Assembly (NCBI RefSeq): GCF_003013475.1
Contig: NZ_PXZO01000002.1
Location: forward strand, 248,001 to 312,000
Source of the DNA: Brevibacillus porteri
Lineage (GTDB): Bacteria > Bacillota > Bacilli > Brevibacillales > Brevibacillaceae
DNA length: 64,000 nucleotides
Reading direction: 5' to 3'
Within the stretch, counting starts at the first letter, position 1; each line of letters opens with the position of its first letter. Under the pieces are notes generated by a model. The model was given only the letters and a program-made list of their open reading frames with translations. It had not been told where the DNA came from and did not search any database. The position numbers and the translations under genes were made by a program. Of this stretch, positions 36,213-44,835 are shown one piece after another.

Positions 36213-36713
36213 TTAGGCAGGAGGACTAAGTGGAATCAAGTTTCCATCCTCCTGCTTTATGCTGATGGAAAACCCTCGGACCAGCTGTGCGCTGGACATC
36301 GCTTCAAATACAGCAGCAGCCGCTTTCTTCGTATCGATCACCCGGCAAATGACTGCCAACGTCCTCTCGCTGTCTTCCCCACCGTCGCTGTGGCCATTCC
36401 CAGTCTTTCCCAAGCATTCGTCCAACAGCTGTTCGATCAAATAGCGCATCTCAATCTCTGACTCACACAAATGGGGAAAGCGAATGATCATCGGATGGAA
36501 ATCGTTCTCTTTCATGACCTGATATCCTTGTTCTTTCATCTCTTCTGCCCAGCTCTGCAAAACTTCGTCAGGCCTTCCCTCAATCTGCTCCGCTACTACA
36601 GCAAAATAGTCGCCAATTTCCCCTACATTTCCGTAATGAACGGTGTAAAGATGTTCCGTTTCCTCATACCAAACTTCCCAGTAGCTCCACCTCGTTTCGT
36701 TTCTTTTCAGCAT
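36213..36713 (-). CDS. Uncharacterised protein with WGR-like N-terminus (about 166 aa)
   Basis: The first 40 residues (TRWSYWEVWYEE, LYTVHYGNVGEIGDY) resemble a WGR domain, where aromatic residues and a G-x-G turn line a nucleic-acid or peptide contact face, but the match is loose. The rest has no motif I recognise. An acidic Gly-rich spacer (GNGHSDGGEDSE) divides the protein. Starts at GTG 36722 and ATG 36713 are both possible. It is convergent with the response regulator gene. Confidence 0.6.
   Translation of the reverse strand: MLKRNETRWSYWEVWYEETEHLYTVHYGNVGEIGDYFAVVAEQIEGRPDEVLQSWAEEMKEQGYQVMKENDFHPMIIRFPHLCESEIEMRYLIEQLLDECLGKTGNGHSDGGEDSERTLAVICRVIDTKKAAAAVFEAMSSAQLVRGFSISIKQEDGNLIPLSPPA
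36217..36255. terminator. Convergent terminator hairpin
   Basis: GCAGGAGGA and TCCTCCTGC pair around an inner GTGGAA/TTTCCA stem and are followed by TTTAT on the plus strand. It lies at the very 3' end of the minus-strand gene and 15 bases after the regulator stop. Confidence 0.6.
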
Positions 36714-36862
36714 CCGAATCACCGTTGTTCAACTCCGTTCAAATTGTAACCGTTTTGTAAATTATTCCACTGATCGACACACCTTGACAACAACTTACAA
36801 AAAGATTGATTCGAAAGACTTGCAACTTTTTCGCGAATAGGACCATCTACTCAATCGAACAT

Positions 36863-36889
36863 AAAAAAAGACGGATATCCGATCCGTCT
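36863..36889 (-). terminator. Terminator of the PAS kinase gene
   Basis: AGACGGAT and ATCCGTCT pair on the minus strand around five bases and are followed by TTTTTTT. Confidence 0.75.
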
Positions 36890-36914
36890 ACAGTCACAAT
36901 CCTTTTTTGTTTTT

Positions 36915-38441
36915 TTAAGAAATGGAAAGAGGTAAACGAATCTCAAAACGAGCTCCTTTTAGTTTCGGAGAGTTTTCCGCATAGAGTTCGCCACCGTGAT
37001 CCGCGATGATTCGTTGTGTCGTAGACAATCCTAACCCCGTTCCCTCTTGTTTGGTCGTATAAAAAGGAACGAATAAATTTTGGAGGCAAGAATCTGATAG
37101 ACCGGGTCCGTTGTCTTCCACAACAATGATGACTTGATTAAGAGATGAGTACACTTTCACTTGAACGAGGTTGCCTTGGGTCATCAAAGCTTCAAGGGCA
37201 TTTTTCAAGATGTTCAAGATGGCTTGCTTGATTCGCGAACGATGACCAAACACATGCCACTCGCCTTGTGCAATGTCCAGCTCTAGCTTGATTCCTCTTC
37301 GATTCGCTTCTGGCTCCAGTAAACGAATGACTCCATGTAACTCATCCATCACTAAGAAACGTTCCGATACGATTTTATCATCCCTGTACCGGGCCAAAAC
37401 CAGGACATCGTTCAATAGCCCATCAATGCGTTCAATTTCCGTTAAGATGACTGAAAAATAAGATTCACTACGATTTGCTTCCCCTTGCTCCCGCAACAAC
37501 TGAATGAAGCCCTTGATGGCTGTCAGTGGATTCCGAATCTCATGCGCCATCCCAGCAGCCAGCTGCCCAACGGCTGCCAGCGCTTCTCGCTTGCTCAATT
37601 CTTCTTCGTACTTTTTGCTTTCCGTAACATTCCGAAGAACGGCGATCGCTCCCCACATCTCTCCACCGTAATAAATGGGGCTCGTACTCACTGTCGTCCA
37701 TTTGCCTCTGTATTCCGCAACATAATGGCCGGACTGCGCGCGTTCAATTACCCACTGAACAAAACGCTCGCTTATATGCGGGCGAAGGGCATGATCAATG
37801 TTTTGACCTATAAGTTGATTCCGATCTACGCCAAATAAATGACAGACAGCGTAATTCGCTTCAATGACTCTTAACTGGCGATCGATCATCAAGACGGCAA
37901 TATCGCTGGATTGCAGAACCAATTGAACAAGCTCCTGTTCAGCGAGCATGGTAACATCTTCTCCTTTGGCCGAAGTTGCAGGAGAAGTTTGTGTTTTTTC
38001 AACTGGAAATTGATGCGAATTTTTGTTGAAGACATCGTCCATTTGATGCAAAATGTAGTCCATCGATTGATAGAGACGAATCTGTCCTTGCAAAAGCTCT
38101 ACTCGCTCCATTTCCGTCGTGGCAAGAGAAAATGAGTTGATATTCATTTCTTCCATAATAACGTCTCGACACTTGCGCAAAAATTGCTGTAAATACGTAA
38201 GATTCATTCCGAGTAACGAAAATTTATACGCAATTTCGCTCAATTCTCGTTCGAATGCATACGTGTCGATTACTTTTACTACTTCAATCCATTTCGTGAT
38301 TTGCTGAACAAACAAAGCCTCTGTATTTTCGCGGTCTTCTAGAAGCAAAGCAGAGTAATGATGATCTGAAAGAAAGGAAAACGTCTTGGCCACCGCCGCA
38401 GGGACCAAATGAGTAAGATACTTACTTATTCGATTTTTCAA
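36915..38441 (-). CDS. Soluble PAS-domain sensor histidine kinase (508 aa)
   Basis: There is no membrane segment. Residues 1-150 are helical and unassigned. A PAS domain lies at about 172-285 (VLMIDRQLRVIEANYAVCHLFG), then HisKA with MAHEIRNPLTAIKG and an ATPase domain with NILKNALEAL, EDNGPG and GTGLGLSTTQRI. This layout matches the KinA/KinE-type kinases that feed the sporulation phosphorelay and has no adjacent regulator gene, as is usual for them; the role in sporulation is inference. The start is a TTG with AAGGAG ten bases upstream. Confidence 0.85.
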   Translation of the reverse strand: MKNRISKYLTHLVPAAVAKTFSFLSDHHYSALLLEDRENTEALFVQQITKWIEVVKVIDTYAFERELSEIAYKFSLLGMNLTYLQQFLRKCRDVIMEEMNINSFSLATTEMERVELLQGQIRLYQSMDYILHQMDDVFNKNSHQFPVEKTQTSPATSAKGEDVTMLAEQELVQLVLQSSDIAVLMIDRQLRVIEANYAVCHLFGVDRNQLIGQNIDHALRPHISERFVQWVIERAQSGHYVAEYRGKWTTVSTSPIYYGGEMWGAIAVLRNVTESKKYEEELSKREALAAVGQLAAGMAHEIRNPLTAIKGFIQLLREQGEANRSESYFSVILTEIERIDGLLNDVLVLARYRDDKIVSERFLVMDELHGVIRLLEPEANRRGIKLELDIAQGEWHVFGHRSRIKQAILNILKNALEALMTQGNLVQVKVYSSLNQVIIVVEDNGPGLSDSCLQNLFVPFYTTKQEGTGLGLSTTQRIIADHGGELYAENSPKLKGARFEIRLPLSIS

Positions 38442-38800
38442 AACACTCTGGCTCCTTTTCTCCGTGCTTCATTGAGGCTATTTTTCCAAGTATGTATAGG
38501 CTCTATTATGGACGTAAATGAGACAAGATGTAAAGCGGCTTGATGATATCCTGGTGCAGAGAATGACACCATCCAATCAGGTTCTCTTCTTATCCTTACA
38601 GACAAACAATCTCGGCTAGCATCCTAATATCGCGCTTTATCTATTGCCTTTTTCGGACCCTTCACCTCCTGATCATGTTTGACTGAAAACGCTTTCCCAA
38701 CATTTTCTATCATATCACGATCGAGCATAAAAAGGTAAAGGATGTTTATTATTCAATTATCCAAAAAGCATTTGCCCCCGCAGAGACAAATGCTTTCGCT
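38442..38800. other. Intergenic stretch of 359 bases with a cre-like site
   Basis: No gene is seen. TGAAAACGCTTTCC at 38684-38697 matches the CcpA cre consensus except for the last base. A terminator for the monooxygenase gene lies at the right end. Confidence 0.4.
38762..38794 (-). terminator. Terminator of the HmoA-like gene
   Basis: On the minus strand AGCATTTG and CAAATGCT pair and are followed by TTTTT. Confidence 0.7.
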
Positions 38801-39091
38801 TTATGAATGGGATTTGACAGCGTAATTGCGCAAATCCGATTTTACCGGGCTATTTGGGTTGGTTCCTGTATGCGCGCGCTTGAAAGCTTCGCTTTCTGTC
38901 CAATTTTTAAACGATCCCTCATCTGTCCATTTCGTAAAAACGATGTATTCGTCACCTTCCGTTGGTGCCAGGAAAAGGAACTCCAAAAAACCCGGAACCT
39001 CCTTCATCCGTTCTCCCCCATTACCAAATGCGCGTTCCAAATGGGATTGGTAGTCTGCTGGTACAGTCAGTCTGTTCATGGATACATACAT
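38801..39091 (-). CDS. Antibiotic-biosynthesis-monooxygenase/HmoA-like protein (96 aa)
   Basis: This is a dimeric alpha-beta barrel domain. EVPGFLEFLFLAP, YIVFTKWTDEGSFKNW and SEAFKRAH follow the pattern of HmoA/IsdG heme-degrading monooxygenases of Bacillus, with the candidate heme-contact His in RAHTG. The ATG at 39091 is chosen; a GTG at 39100 overlaps the ribosome site AAAAGGA. Heme degradation is inferred from family resemblance only. It is a single-gene unit. Confidence 0.75.
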   Translation of the reverse strand: MYVSMNRLTVPADYQSHLERAFGNGGERMKEVPGFLEFLFLAPTEGDEYIVFTKWTDEGSFKNWTESEAFKRAHTGTNPNSPVKSDLRNYAVKSHS

Positions 39092-39177
39092 GATGGTCAC
39101 ACATCCTTTTCATTGGGTTCATCTACCAACTACCATTATACTACTACTTTTGGTGAAAAACCTAATAACCGCAAACG

Positions 39178-40086
39178 CTATTCGCGCCTGCGGTTGATTT
39201 GTTGCTCGAGCATGATATCCATCAAGAGTGTATCTTGCAATGGATCTTTGGGGTCTAGCGTCAGAAGCGCAGCGACAGCGGCCATCGCGCATCGAACGGA
39301 TTGGTAGGAATAAAAGGCATCTCGCTCCGATTCGCTGAACAAAGATAAATCCGATCGTTCTTGGGCCGGGTATGGGAAGTCAGTCTCGACACCAGCACGA
39401 TCCAGAACAATGAGTGCCTGTTTAATCGCAATCAATGCCGCACTGACACTAATCCCGTATTCTTGGCGTAGATCCTCCCACACCTGAAAAGCTGATTTCT
39501 CTACCCTTTCCTGATTGGGGCGCGTAATGATTCCTGTTTTACGCCCTTCTTTCAATAACCAATCCACAAAAATATCATTGCGTGGAGGAAAAGCGTATAC
39601 TTGCAGCTTCATTTCCATTTCTGTCGGGATATCCTTGGCAAAACGCGCGTGAGCCATTGACATTTCGTAGCGCCGAGATGGATGTCCAGGAACAGTGACA
39701 AATACCGTATCTTGTCGCACTGCTGCGATCTGCAGCTTGGTTCTTGCGGGTATCCTGCCTTGAGGTGCCTTTTCCCTGCGAATATTGCCAGGAATCAACT
39801 CTACTCCGAATTGATGGTACTCCAGCGGTGAATCTATCCAGGGGATGGGCTCTCTCGATTGTATTTCGTATAGCCCGTTAAACGTCACCCATTCACCCGG
39901 GCGGCGCTGGCTGCGAACCAAAACAGCATGAACTTCCTTTTCTGGTGGCAATTCCGTATCTTGATCCTCCGGTGGGGGATGCATTCGCTTGTGTTCGATA
40001 AGAATGCAATCGGTCATGAACAATCGCTCGAGCAATTCCCGTTTGCTCACCCATTCATATCCGATACGGTAAATCCGATTTTTCAT
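39178..40086 (-). CDS. Uncharacterised protein (302 aa)
   Basis: I do not recognise the family. The N-terminal 180 residues look like mixed beta structure with many Pro and Arg; the C-terminal 110 residues are helical (AALIAIKQALIVLDRAG). No signal peptide or membrane helix is seen. The ATG at 40086 has AGGAGG eight bases upstream, a strong ribosome site. It is downstream of thiE on the same strand with an 87-base gap. Confidence 0.7.
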   Translation of the reverse strand: MKNRIYRIGYEWVSKRELLERLFMTDCILIEHKRMHPPPEDQDTELPPEKEVHAVLVRSQRRPGEWVTFNGLYEIQSREPIPWIDSPLEYHQFGVELIPGNIRREKAPQGRIPARTKLQIAAVRQDTVFVTVPGHPSRRYEMSMAHARFAKDIPTEMEMKLQVYAFPPRNDIFVDWLLKEGRKTGIITRPNQERVEKSAFQVWEDLRQEYGISVSAALIAIKQALIVLDRAGVETDFPYPAQERSDLSLFSESERDAFYSYQSVRCAMAAVAALLTLDPKDPLQDTLLMDIMLEQQINRRRE

Positions 40087-40173
40087 CGGCTTCACCTCCT
40101 TTTGATCGCCAATATTGCATCATCCTGGTTTGTTTCTATTACCCTACCATATGTAATCGTCGCTTTGTCCGTG

Positions 40174-40836
40174 CTAACGAGATCGTACAATTCGCTGTAG
40201 TGCTTGCGCTGCTTCTTCAGGTGAATCGGCCTGGCTGATCGCACTGATAATCGCAACTCCATCAGCCCCGGCAGCAAGCACTTCAGCAGCATTTTCCAGA
40301 GTAATGCCACCAATCCCGACGATAGGCAAGTCATGACCGACTGCCTTACGGATCTCCTCTAGCCCATCTGGTCCGATAGGCTCGCCAGCATCTGCCTTGG
40401 AACGGGTAGCGAACATCGCTCCTACACCAATACAATCAACGCCACCGTTCTGGGCAGTGAGTGCCTCTTCGACCGTGCCTGCCGAAACACCGATGTACAT
40501 CTCGGAGCCGACTTTAGCCCGTACCTCCGACAACGCCATGTCATCTTGCCCGACATGAACGCCGTCTGCCTGCAAGCGAATCGCTAGATCTACATCGTCA
40601 TTCACAAAAAATACGGAATCATGGTCACGGCATAGCTGTTGCAGTTGTCTGCCCAGCTCATATTGTTCCTCAGCGGTCAGCTTGCTTCCTTTATCACGCA
40701 ACTGAAGCGTGCCTACTCCTCCGCGCAATGCTGCTTCCACAATTTGCACGGTCTTCTCGCTGGAATACCCACAGTCCTGCGTACCAACGACAAAGTAGAC
40801 ACCCATCTTTTCCCGAAGTCTTTGTATATCTCGCAT
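40174..40836 (-). CDS. thiE: Thiamine phosphate synthase (220 aa)
   Basis: The enzyme joins the pyrimidine (HMP-PP) and thiazole (THZ-P) moieties to thiamine phosphate. Family motifs are TLQLRDKG (residues 43-50), FFVNDDVDLAIRLQADGVHVGQDD (split: the NDDVD and GVHVGQDD parts bind the diphosphate and Mg), the flexible loop ATRSKADA and the phosphate loop VGIGGITLENAAEV. The length is normal. It starts three bases after the tenI stop and shares its operon. No TPP riboswitch was found upstream of this unit. Confidence 0.93.
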   Translation of the reverse strand: MRDIQRLREKMGVYFVVGTQDCGYSSEKTVQIVEAALRGGVGTLQLRDKGSKLTAEEQYELGRQLQQLCRDHDSVFFVNDDVDLAIRLQADGVHVGQDDMALSEVRAKVGSEMYIGVSAGTVEEALTAQNGGVDCIGVGAMFATRSKADAGEPIGPDGLEEIRKAVGHDLPIVGIGGITLENAAEVLAAGADGVAIISAISQADSPEEAAQALQRIVRSR

Positions 40837-40839
40837 GCT

Positions 40840-41463
40840 TTATTTTCCCTCCCAACGATCCAATGCCTCTCGATAAGCGCTGGCTGCTGACTTGGCATCA
40901 GTTGCATCGGTGATCCCCGATAAGACAGCAATGCCCGCACACCCTGCTTTCAAAACTTGCGCCGTCCGGTCCGGTGTGACGCCACCGAGTCCGATGATCG
41001 GTGTATCCCATCGTGCTGTTATCTGCGCAAGTTCTGTTGTTCCTCTTGGCGCTAGACCTGGCTTCGAGCCACTCGCAAAAATATGCCCGTAGAGCAAATA
41101 ATCGACTTGTGCGGCAATGGCTTGCTGTGCTTCCTCCACGGAATGGGCGGAACGCCCTATTTTTTGACCATTCTTCAGCACCATTCTCGCTTCCGCAGGA
41201 GACAGACTATGGTATGCCAGGTGAGCACCAGCACAACCTGACGCAGCAGCCACGTCCACCCGATCATTCACGATCAAGGCCGAAAGGGGGATGACATTCG
41301 CCAATGCCTTTACCCAGTCCATGCATTCCTTTGCAGTACGCTGCTTTTCCCGTATGTGTAAAAAGTTTATACCACCTGCATAAGCAGCTTCTGCCATTCG
41401 CAATGCCTCATCGAGCGAATGCCGACCGCTCGTAATCACATGCAGCTCACGAGTGCTCGACAT
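40840..41463 (-). CDS. tenI: Thiazole tautomerase (TenI family)
   Basis: The protein has the ThiE/TenI barrel with INFLHIREKQ, ALIVNDRVDVA and LLYGHIFASGSKPG; the His in YGHIF matches the catalytic His of TenI, which converts the thiazole tautomer to the carboxy-aromatic form used by ThiE. LGGVTPDRTAQVLKAG is the phosphate loop. ATG 41463 is preferred; GTG 41475 lies too close to GGAGG. It overlaps the end of the upstream gene, so translation is coupled. Confidence 0.88.
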   Translation of the reverse strand: MSSTRELHVITSGRHSLDEALRMAEAAYAGGINFLHIREKQRTAKECMDWVKALANVIPLSALIVNDRVDVAAASGCAGAHLAYHSLSPAEARMVLKNGQKIGRSAHSVEEAQQAIAAQVDYLLYGHIFASGSKPGLAPRGTTELAQITARWDTPIIGLGGVTPDRTAQVLKAGCAGIAVLSGITDATDAKSAASAYREALDRWEGK

Positions 41464-41809
41464 CAGGTTGGACACCGCCTCCAGCGAGTGCTGTCACACA
41501 CTCCTGTAGCCATTGCGTCGTTCGGTCTTCTTTGTCCGTCGGCGACTGAGCCAACAGCTCAACCACGAGCCGACGCAAGAAAAATGCCTGCTGCACGGTA
41601 AGTGGAAAGGTAATATTTTTCGGTTTGGCTTCCTGTTTCTCCAATGTCTCCACACCCGCCAGCAAAATATCACCGATGGACTCCACGAGTTCGTGAACCT
41701 GCTCATTTTGCTTCAAATCGTCATAGCAGCCATCATATAGTCTGCACAAAAGTAAAAATGCCTGTGACGACAAGGTCACCGGCTGTACATTCTGCATCGG
41801 TTCCGTCAT
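41447..41809 (-). CDS. Uncharacterised protein upstream of tenI-thiE (120 aa)
   Basis: The protein is helical, soluble and acidic, with no motif I know (QAFLLLCRLYDG, QQAFFLRRLVVELLAQSP). The ATG at 41809 follows GGAGGG. Its 3' end overlaps tenI, so it belongs to the thiamine unit by position, although a role in thiamine synthesis is not evident. Confidence 0.65.
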   Translation of the reverse strand: MTEPMQNVQPVTLSSQAFLLLCRLYDGCYDDLKQNEQVHELVESIGDILLAGVETLEKQEAKPKNITFPLTVQQAFFLRRLVVELLAQSPTDKEDRTTQWLQECVTALAGGGVQPDVEHS

Positions 41810-41876
41810 ACGTTTCCCTCCACTCACTAGAAAAAAACAAAACCTATTATATCACATCATGACCTGTATCAATGTA

Positions 41877-41900
41877 GAAAACCGCTGATTGCTCAGCGGT
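41877..41900 (-). terminator. Terminator overlapping the small peptide gene stop
   Basis: ACCGCTGA and TCAGCGGT form a perfect eight-base stem with a GCAA loop, followed by TTTTC on the minus strand. The stop codon of the 43-residue gene lies within the stem. Confidence 0.65.
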
Positions 41901-42024
41901 CTTTTGCCGTTCCTTCATTTCGATCATTATGGTTCGATTGTCGTAAATTTGTGTTGCGATCTTTTTCATCCAGCGTTTTGCCACGGTTTTTTCCGAGGTC
42001 CTTGCTGTTGTTGTTCTTTCCCAA
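41893..42024 (-). CDS. Small hydrophilic peptide gene (43 aa), possibly spore-related
   Basis: A TTG start at 42024 has a perfect AGGAGGTGA ribosome site upstream. The product is extremely polar (starts MGKNNNSKDLGKNRGKTLDE, rich in Asn, Lys, Asp and Arg, no Cys or Trp) and ends inside a terminator stem. The composition is like minor small acid-soluble spore proteins, but I cannot assign it to one. Strong initiation and termination signals argue that it is a real gene. Confidence 0.65.
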   Translation of the reverse strand: MGKNNNSKDLGKNRGKTLDEKDRNTNLRQSNHNDRNEGTAKDR

Positions 42025-42079
42025 TTGATTCACCTCCTAAGTCGTTCATAGGATAGCGTAACCAATTCGGGTCACTTTA

Positions 42080-42496
42080 TTAGCTGGTTGCGAGTAGTCT
42101 CTTGCGTTTGTAGATCGCGTACCCGATGGCGAACGGTACACGCCACCCGAGTAAAAAGGCCAACGTAATGAAATAAGTCACACCTGCAAAAATAAGCGTA
42201 GTCGGTACACCTGTCCACCAGGAGCGGATCAGTAAGCCAATTGGTGCAGCTACTGTCCACGTAATCAGTGCAGATAACAATTGTCGGCCCGCAGATTCAT
42301 ACGTTCGCTGTCCGTAGCTCTTGAAAAGCAGAATCGCGATGATCCATCCCACCAGGAAAGGGGCTAATGTTTCAATAATCCCCATGACCGTAACAGGGTA
42401 GTTATGAATGATTTTTCCGTAATAAACAAACAGCACAAAGGCGATCAGATCCCCGAGCAACAATAAATAGCCCGGTGGCGACAAACGCAGTCTCAT
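42080..42496 (-). CDS. DUF3054-like membrane protein (138 aa)
   Basis: Four hydrophobic helices are visible (about 10-26, 38-58, 73-90, 98-117), with LLLLGDLIAFVLFVYYG at the start and a basic C-terminal tail (YKRKRLL). The pattern agrees with the DUF3054 family of small integral membrane proteins, function unknown. The ATG follows AGAGGG. It is a single gene. Confidence 0.7.
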   Translation of the reverse strand: MRLRLSPPGYLLLLGDLIAFVLFVYYGKIIHNYPVTVMGIIETLAPFLVGWIIAILLFKSYGQRTYESAGRQLLSALITWTVAAPIGLLIRSWWTGVPTTLIFAGVTYFITLAFLLGWRVPFAIGYAIYKRKRLLATS

Positions 42497-42590
42497 GTAT
42501 ACCCTCTTTTCCGGGTCTTGTCAGAGTAAACCCTCTTGGTTCACCCCTATTGTACACATGCGCTGAACGCCCTTCAATCAATCCAAGCCT

Positions 42591-43181
42591 TTATTCACCA
42601 AACAGCAACAATTGCAGCTTTTGCTTGGCTTCTGGCCATTCACAGTCAAGTATGCTGAAGTATACCGAGTCGCGAATGTATCCATCTGGCAACACCATAT
42701 GATTGCGCAGGACTCCTTCTCGAATGCCACCGATTCGGGCAATGGCACGTTGCGAATTCAAATTGCGCGAATCTGTTTTGAGCTGTACGCGTATACACCC
42801 CAGTTGTTCGAAGCAATGGCGCAGGAGAAGCCATTTACATTCTGTATTGACGCCCGTTTTCCAGACGGATGGGGTCAGCCATGTAAACCCGATTTCCAAT
42901 CCGCGATCCTTTTTCGCTATCCCTAAAAATCTCGTGCTCCCGATGATCTGCTCATCTGCTTGGCGAATGATGACGAATGGTAATTCTGTTTGGGCTTGTT
43001 CATTTTCTAAAGCTTGCAGAATAAAAGCCTGAGCATCTTCTCTCGTTCGAATGGTAACGGACATATGCGGCCAAATCTCTTTGTATGCGCCTGCTTCCCA
43101 GATTCCATCCACATGTGTCATTCTGAGCGGCTCCAATCGGACCAGCTTGCCTTCTAAGATAACTGGTTCAATGTATAACAT
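42591..43181 (-). CDS. RimJ/RimL-type GNAT acetyltransferase (196 aa)
   Basis: The domain pattern is GKLVRLEPLRMTHVDGIWEA at the start, IGSTRFLGIAKKDRGLEIGFTWL in the core (quoted in part; FLGI and EIGFTWL are family typical) and LNSQRAIARIGGIREGVLRNH near the end. Such enzymes acetylate protein N-termini or small amines. The ATG at 43181 has AGAGGAG. A 12-base perfect hairpin sits just upstream of this ribosome site. Confidence 0.82.
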   Translation of the reverse strand: MLYIEPVILEGKLVRLEPLRMTHVDGIWEAGAYKEIWPHMSVTIRTREDAQAFILQALENEQAQTELPFVIIRQADEQIIGSTRFLGIAKKDRGLEIGFTWLTPSVWKTGVNTECKWLLLRHCFEQLGCIRVQLKTDSRNLNSQRAIARIGGIREGVLRNHMVLPDGYIRDSVYFSILDCEWPEAKQKLQLLLFGE

Positions 43182-43196
43182 GTCTGTCTCTCCTCT

Positions 43197-43228
43197 ACTG
43201 TTCTGCTTCATCCATCAAGCAGAACAGT
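43197..43228. terminator. Perfect 12-base hairpin between tctA and the GNAT gene
   Basis: ACTGTTCTGCTT and AAGCAGAACAGT pair perfectly around an eight-base loop. It follows tctA and precedes the GNAT ribosome site by a few bases on the minus strand. There is no T-run on that strand, so it may end tctA transcription poorly or control translation of the GNAT gene. Confidence 0.5.
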
Positions 43229-43290
43229 TTCCCGAAATTTTTCCAATGATACGGGGTCGCGAGGACACTGTCAAGACAAATAGTAGGGTG

Positions 43291-44817
43291 TTACGCTTCT
43301 TCACTGATAATGACTTGCTTCCCTCTGCGCTTTAAGAAGAGAGGGATCAGCAACCACAGAAGCGCACAAACCAGAAAAGCAGCGGAAAGCGGCTTCGTGA
43401 AGAAGATCGAGAAGTCGCCATTCGAGGTGGTCAACGCTCTTCTCATGTTATTTTCAATCATCGGTCCCAACACAAGGCCGAGGACGAGCGGCGCCAGTGG
43501 AAAATCGTTTTTCGTCAGGAAATAGCCAGCTACCCCACAAATCACGAGCAAAATCAAATCAAACGTACTGATTTGCACAGCGTACACACCGAAAACGGAA
43601 ATCGCGATAATGAGCGGAATCAGGAAATGGGACGGTGTTTCAATGATTTTGGCAAACACTTTCACTAATGGCATGTTCAAAATCAACAGCATGACATTTC
43701 CGATAAACATACTGGCAATCAAGCCCCAGGCAATCTGCGGATGATCACTGAATAATAGCGGACCCGGTTGTACGTTATACATCAATAATGCACCCATTAA
43801 AATAGCAGTGGTACCGGACCCTGGAATACCCAACGTCAATAGTGGAATCATCGCACCGCCAGAAGCAGCATTGTTTGCAGACTCTGGTGCTGCTACACCT
43901 GCAATCGCTCCTTTTCCAAAGCGGCTAGGATCTTTGCTCAGCTTTTTCTCAAAAATATACGAGAAGAAGGATGCGAGGGTAGCACCAGCACCAGGCAAAA
44001 CACCAATGAAAAACCCAAGCAATGAGCCGCGTGTAATCGGTCCGGCACTTTCTTTTAGGTCTTGTTTGGAAGGCAGTACCCGCCCCACTTTAATAATTTC
44101 CTTTGTGGATTGATCGTCTTCGATAATCGTCTTGAACACTTCTCCAAGGGCAAACAACCCAACTGCTATCGTGAGGAACTCCAAGCCTTGGTACAAATCG
44201 GGAATATCGTAGGTAAACCGCGCCACACCCGAAACGGTATCCATCCCAATTGTCGCAAGCAAGAGTCCCGTGACTGTCATAATAAGGGCTTTGGTCATCG
44301 ATTTCCCCCCCAGTCCGCTGACCGCACACAAGCCGAGAAGCATGAGGGAGAAATATTCAGCAGGTCCGAATTTCAAAGCGAGATCGGATAATGGATCAGC
44401 CAAAAACACAAGAGCAATCAACGCCACGAGCCCTGCGACAAAAGAACCAATCGCTGCAATCGACAACGCTGCGCCAGCACGTCCCTGTTTTGCCATCTGA
44501 TAGCCGTCCAATGTCGTAACGACTGAAGAGGATTCACCCGGCGTATTTAACAAAATGGATGTTGTGGAACCACCGTACATCGCGCCATAGTAAACGCCTG
44601 CCAACAAAATCAGTGCGCTAGCCGCTGCACTTTCAGGAGGTAAGCCAGAAGTCAAAGAAGCCGTAACGGGCATCAATAACGCCACTCCGCTCATTGGACC
44701 GATGCCAGGAAGGACCCCTACCGCAGTACCGATCAGGACGCCAATAAAGGCAAAGACAAGATTATGCCACTGTAAGGCAACGAGAAAACCATCCGCCAAA
44801 AATTGCAATGCACTCAT
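43291..44817 (-). CDS. tctA: Tripartite tricarboxylate transporter large membrane subunit TctA (508 aa)
   Basis: This is the 12-helix subunit of a tripartite tricarboxylate transporter. Signature stretches are GVLPGIGPMSGVALLMP (near residue 33), YGGSTTSILLNTPGES (near 80) and the second half's GVLPGAGATLASF. It forms the channel with TctB and takes substrate from the binding protein TctC. The length is standard. The gene order tctC-tctB-tctA with gaps of 47 and 18 bases marks one operon. The substrate is likely citrate or a related carboxylate; not determined. Confidence 0.93.
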   Translation of the reverse strand: MSALQFLADGFLVALQWHNLVFAFIGVLIGTAVGVLPGIGPMSGVALLMPVTASLTSGLPPESAAASALILLAGVYYGAMYGGSTTSILLNTPGESSSVVTTLDGYQMAKQGRAGAALSIAAIGSFVAGLVALIALVFLADPLSDLALKFGPAEYFSLMLLGLCAVSGLGGKSMTKALIMTVTGLLLATIGMDTVSGVARFTYDIPDLYQGLEFLTIAVGLFALGEVFKTIIEDDQSTKEIIKVGRVLPSKQDLKESAGPITRGSLLGFFIGVLPGAGATLASFFSYIFEKKLSKDPSRFGKGAIAGVAAPESANNAASGGAMIPLLTLGIPGSGTTAILMGALLMYNVQPGPLLFSDHPQIAWGLIASMFIGNVMLLILNMPLVKVFAKIIETPSHFLIPLIIAISVFGVYAVQISTFDLILLVICGVAGYFLTKNDFPLAPLVLGLVLGPMIENNMRRALTTSNGDFSIFFTKPLSAAFLVCALLWLLIPLFLKRRGKQVIISEEA

Positions 44818-44835
44818 GCTAATCTATCCCCCTCC

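Noticed and set aside
40836-42080. TPP riboswitch in front of the thiamine genes
   Set aside because: No conserved CTGAGA/ACCTGA-type core was seen upstream of tenI, thiE or the gene before them.
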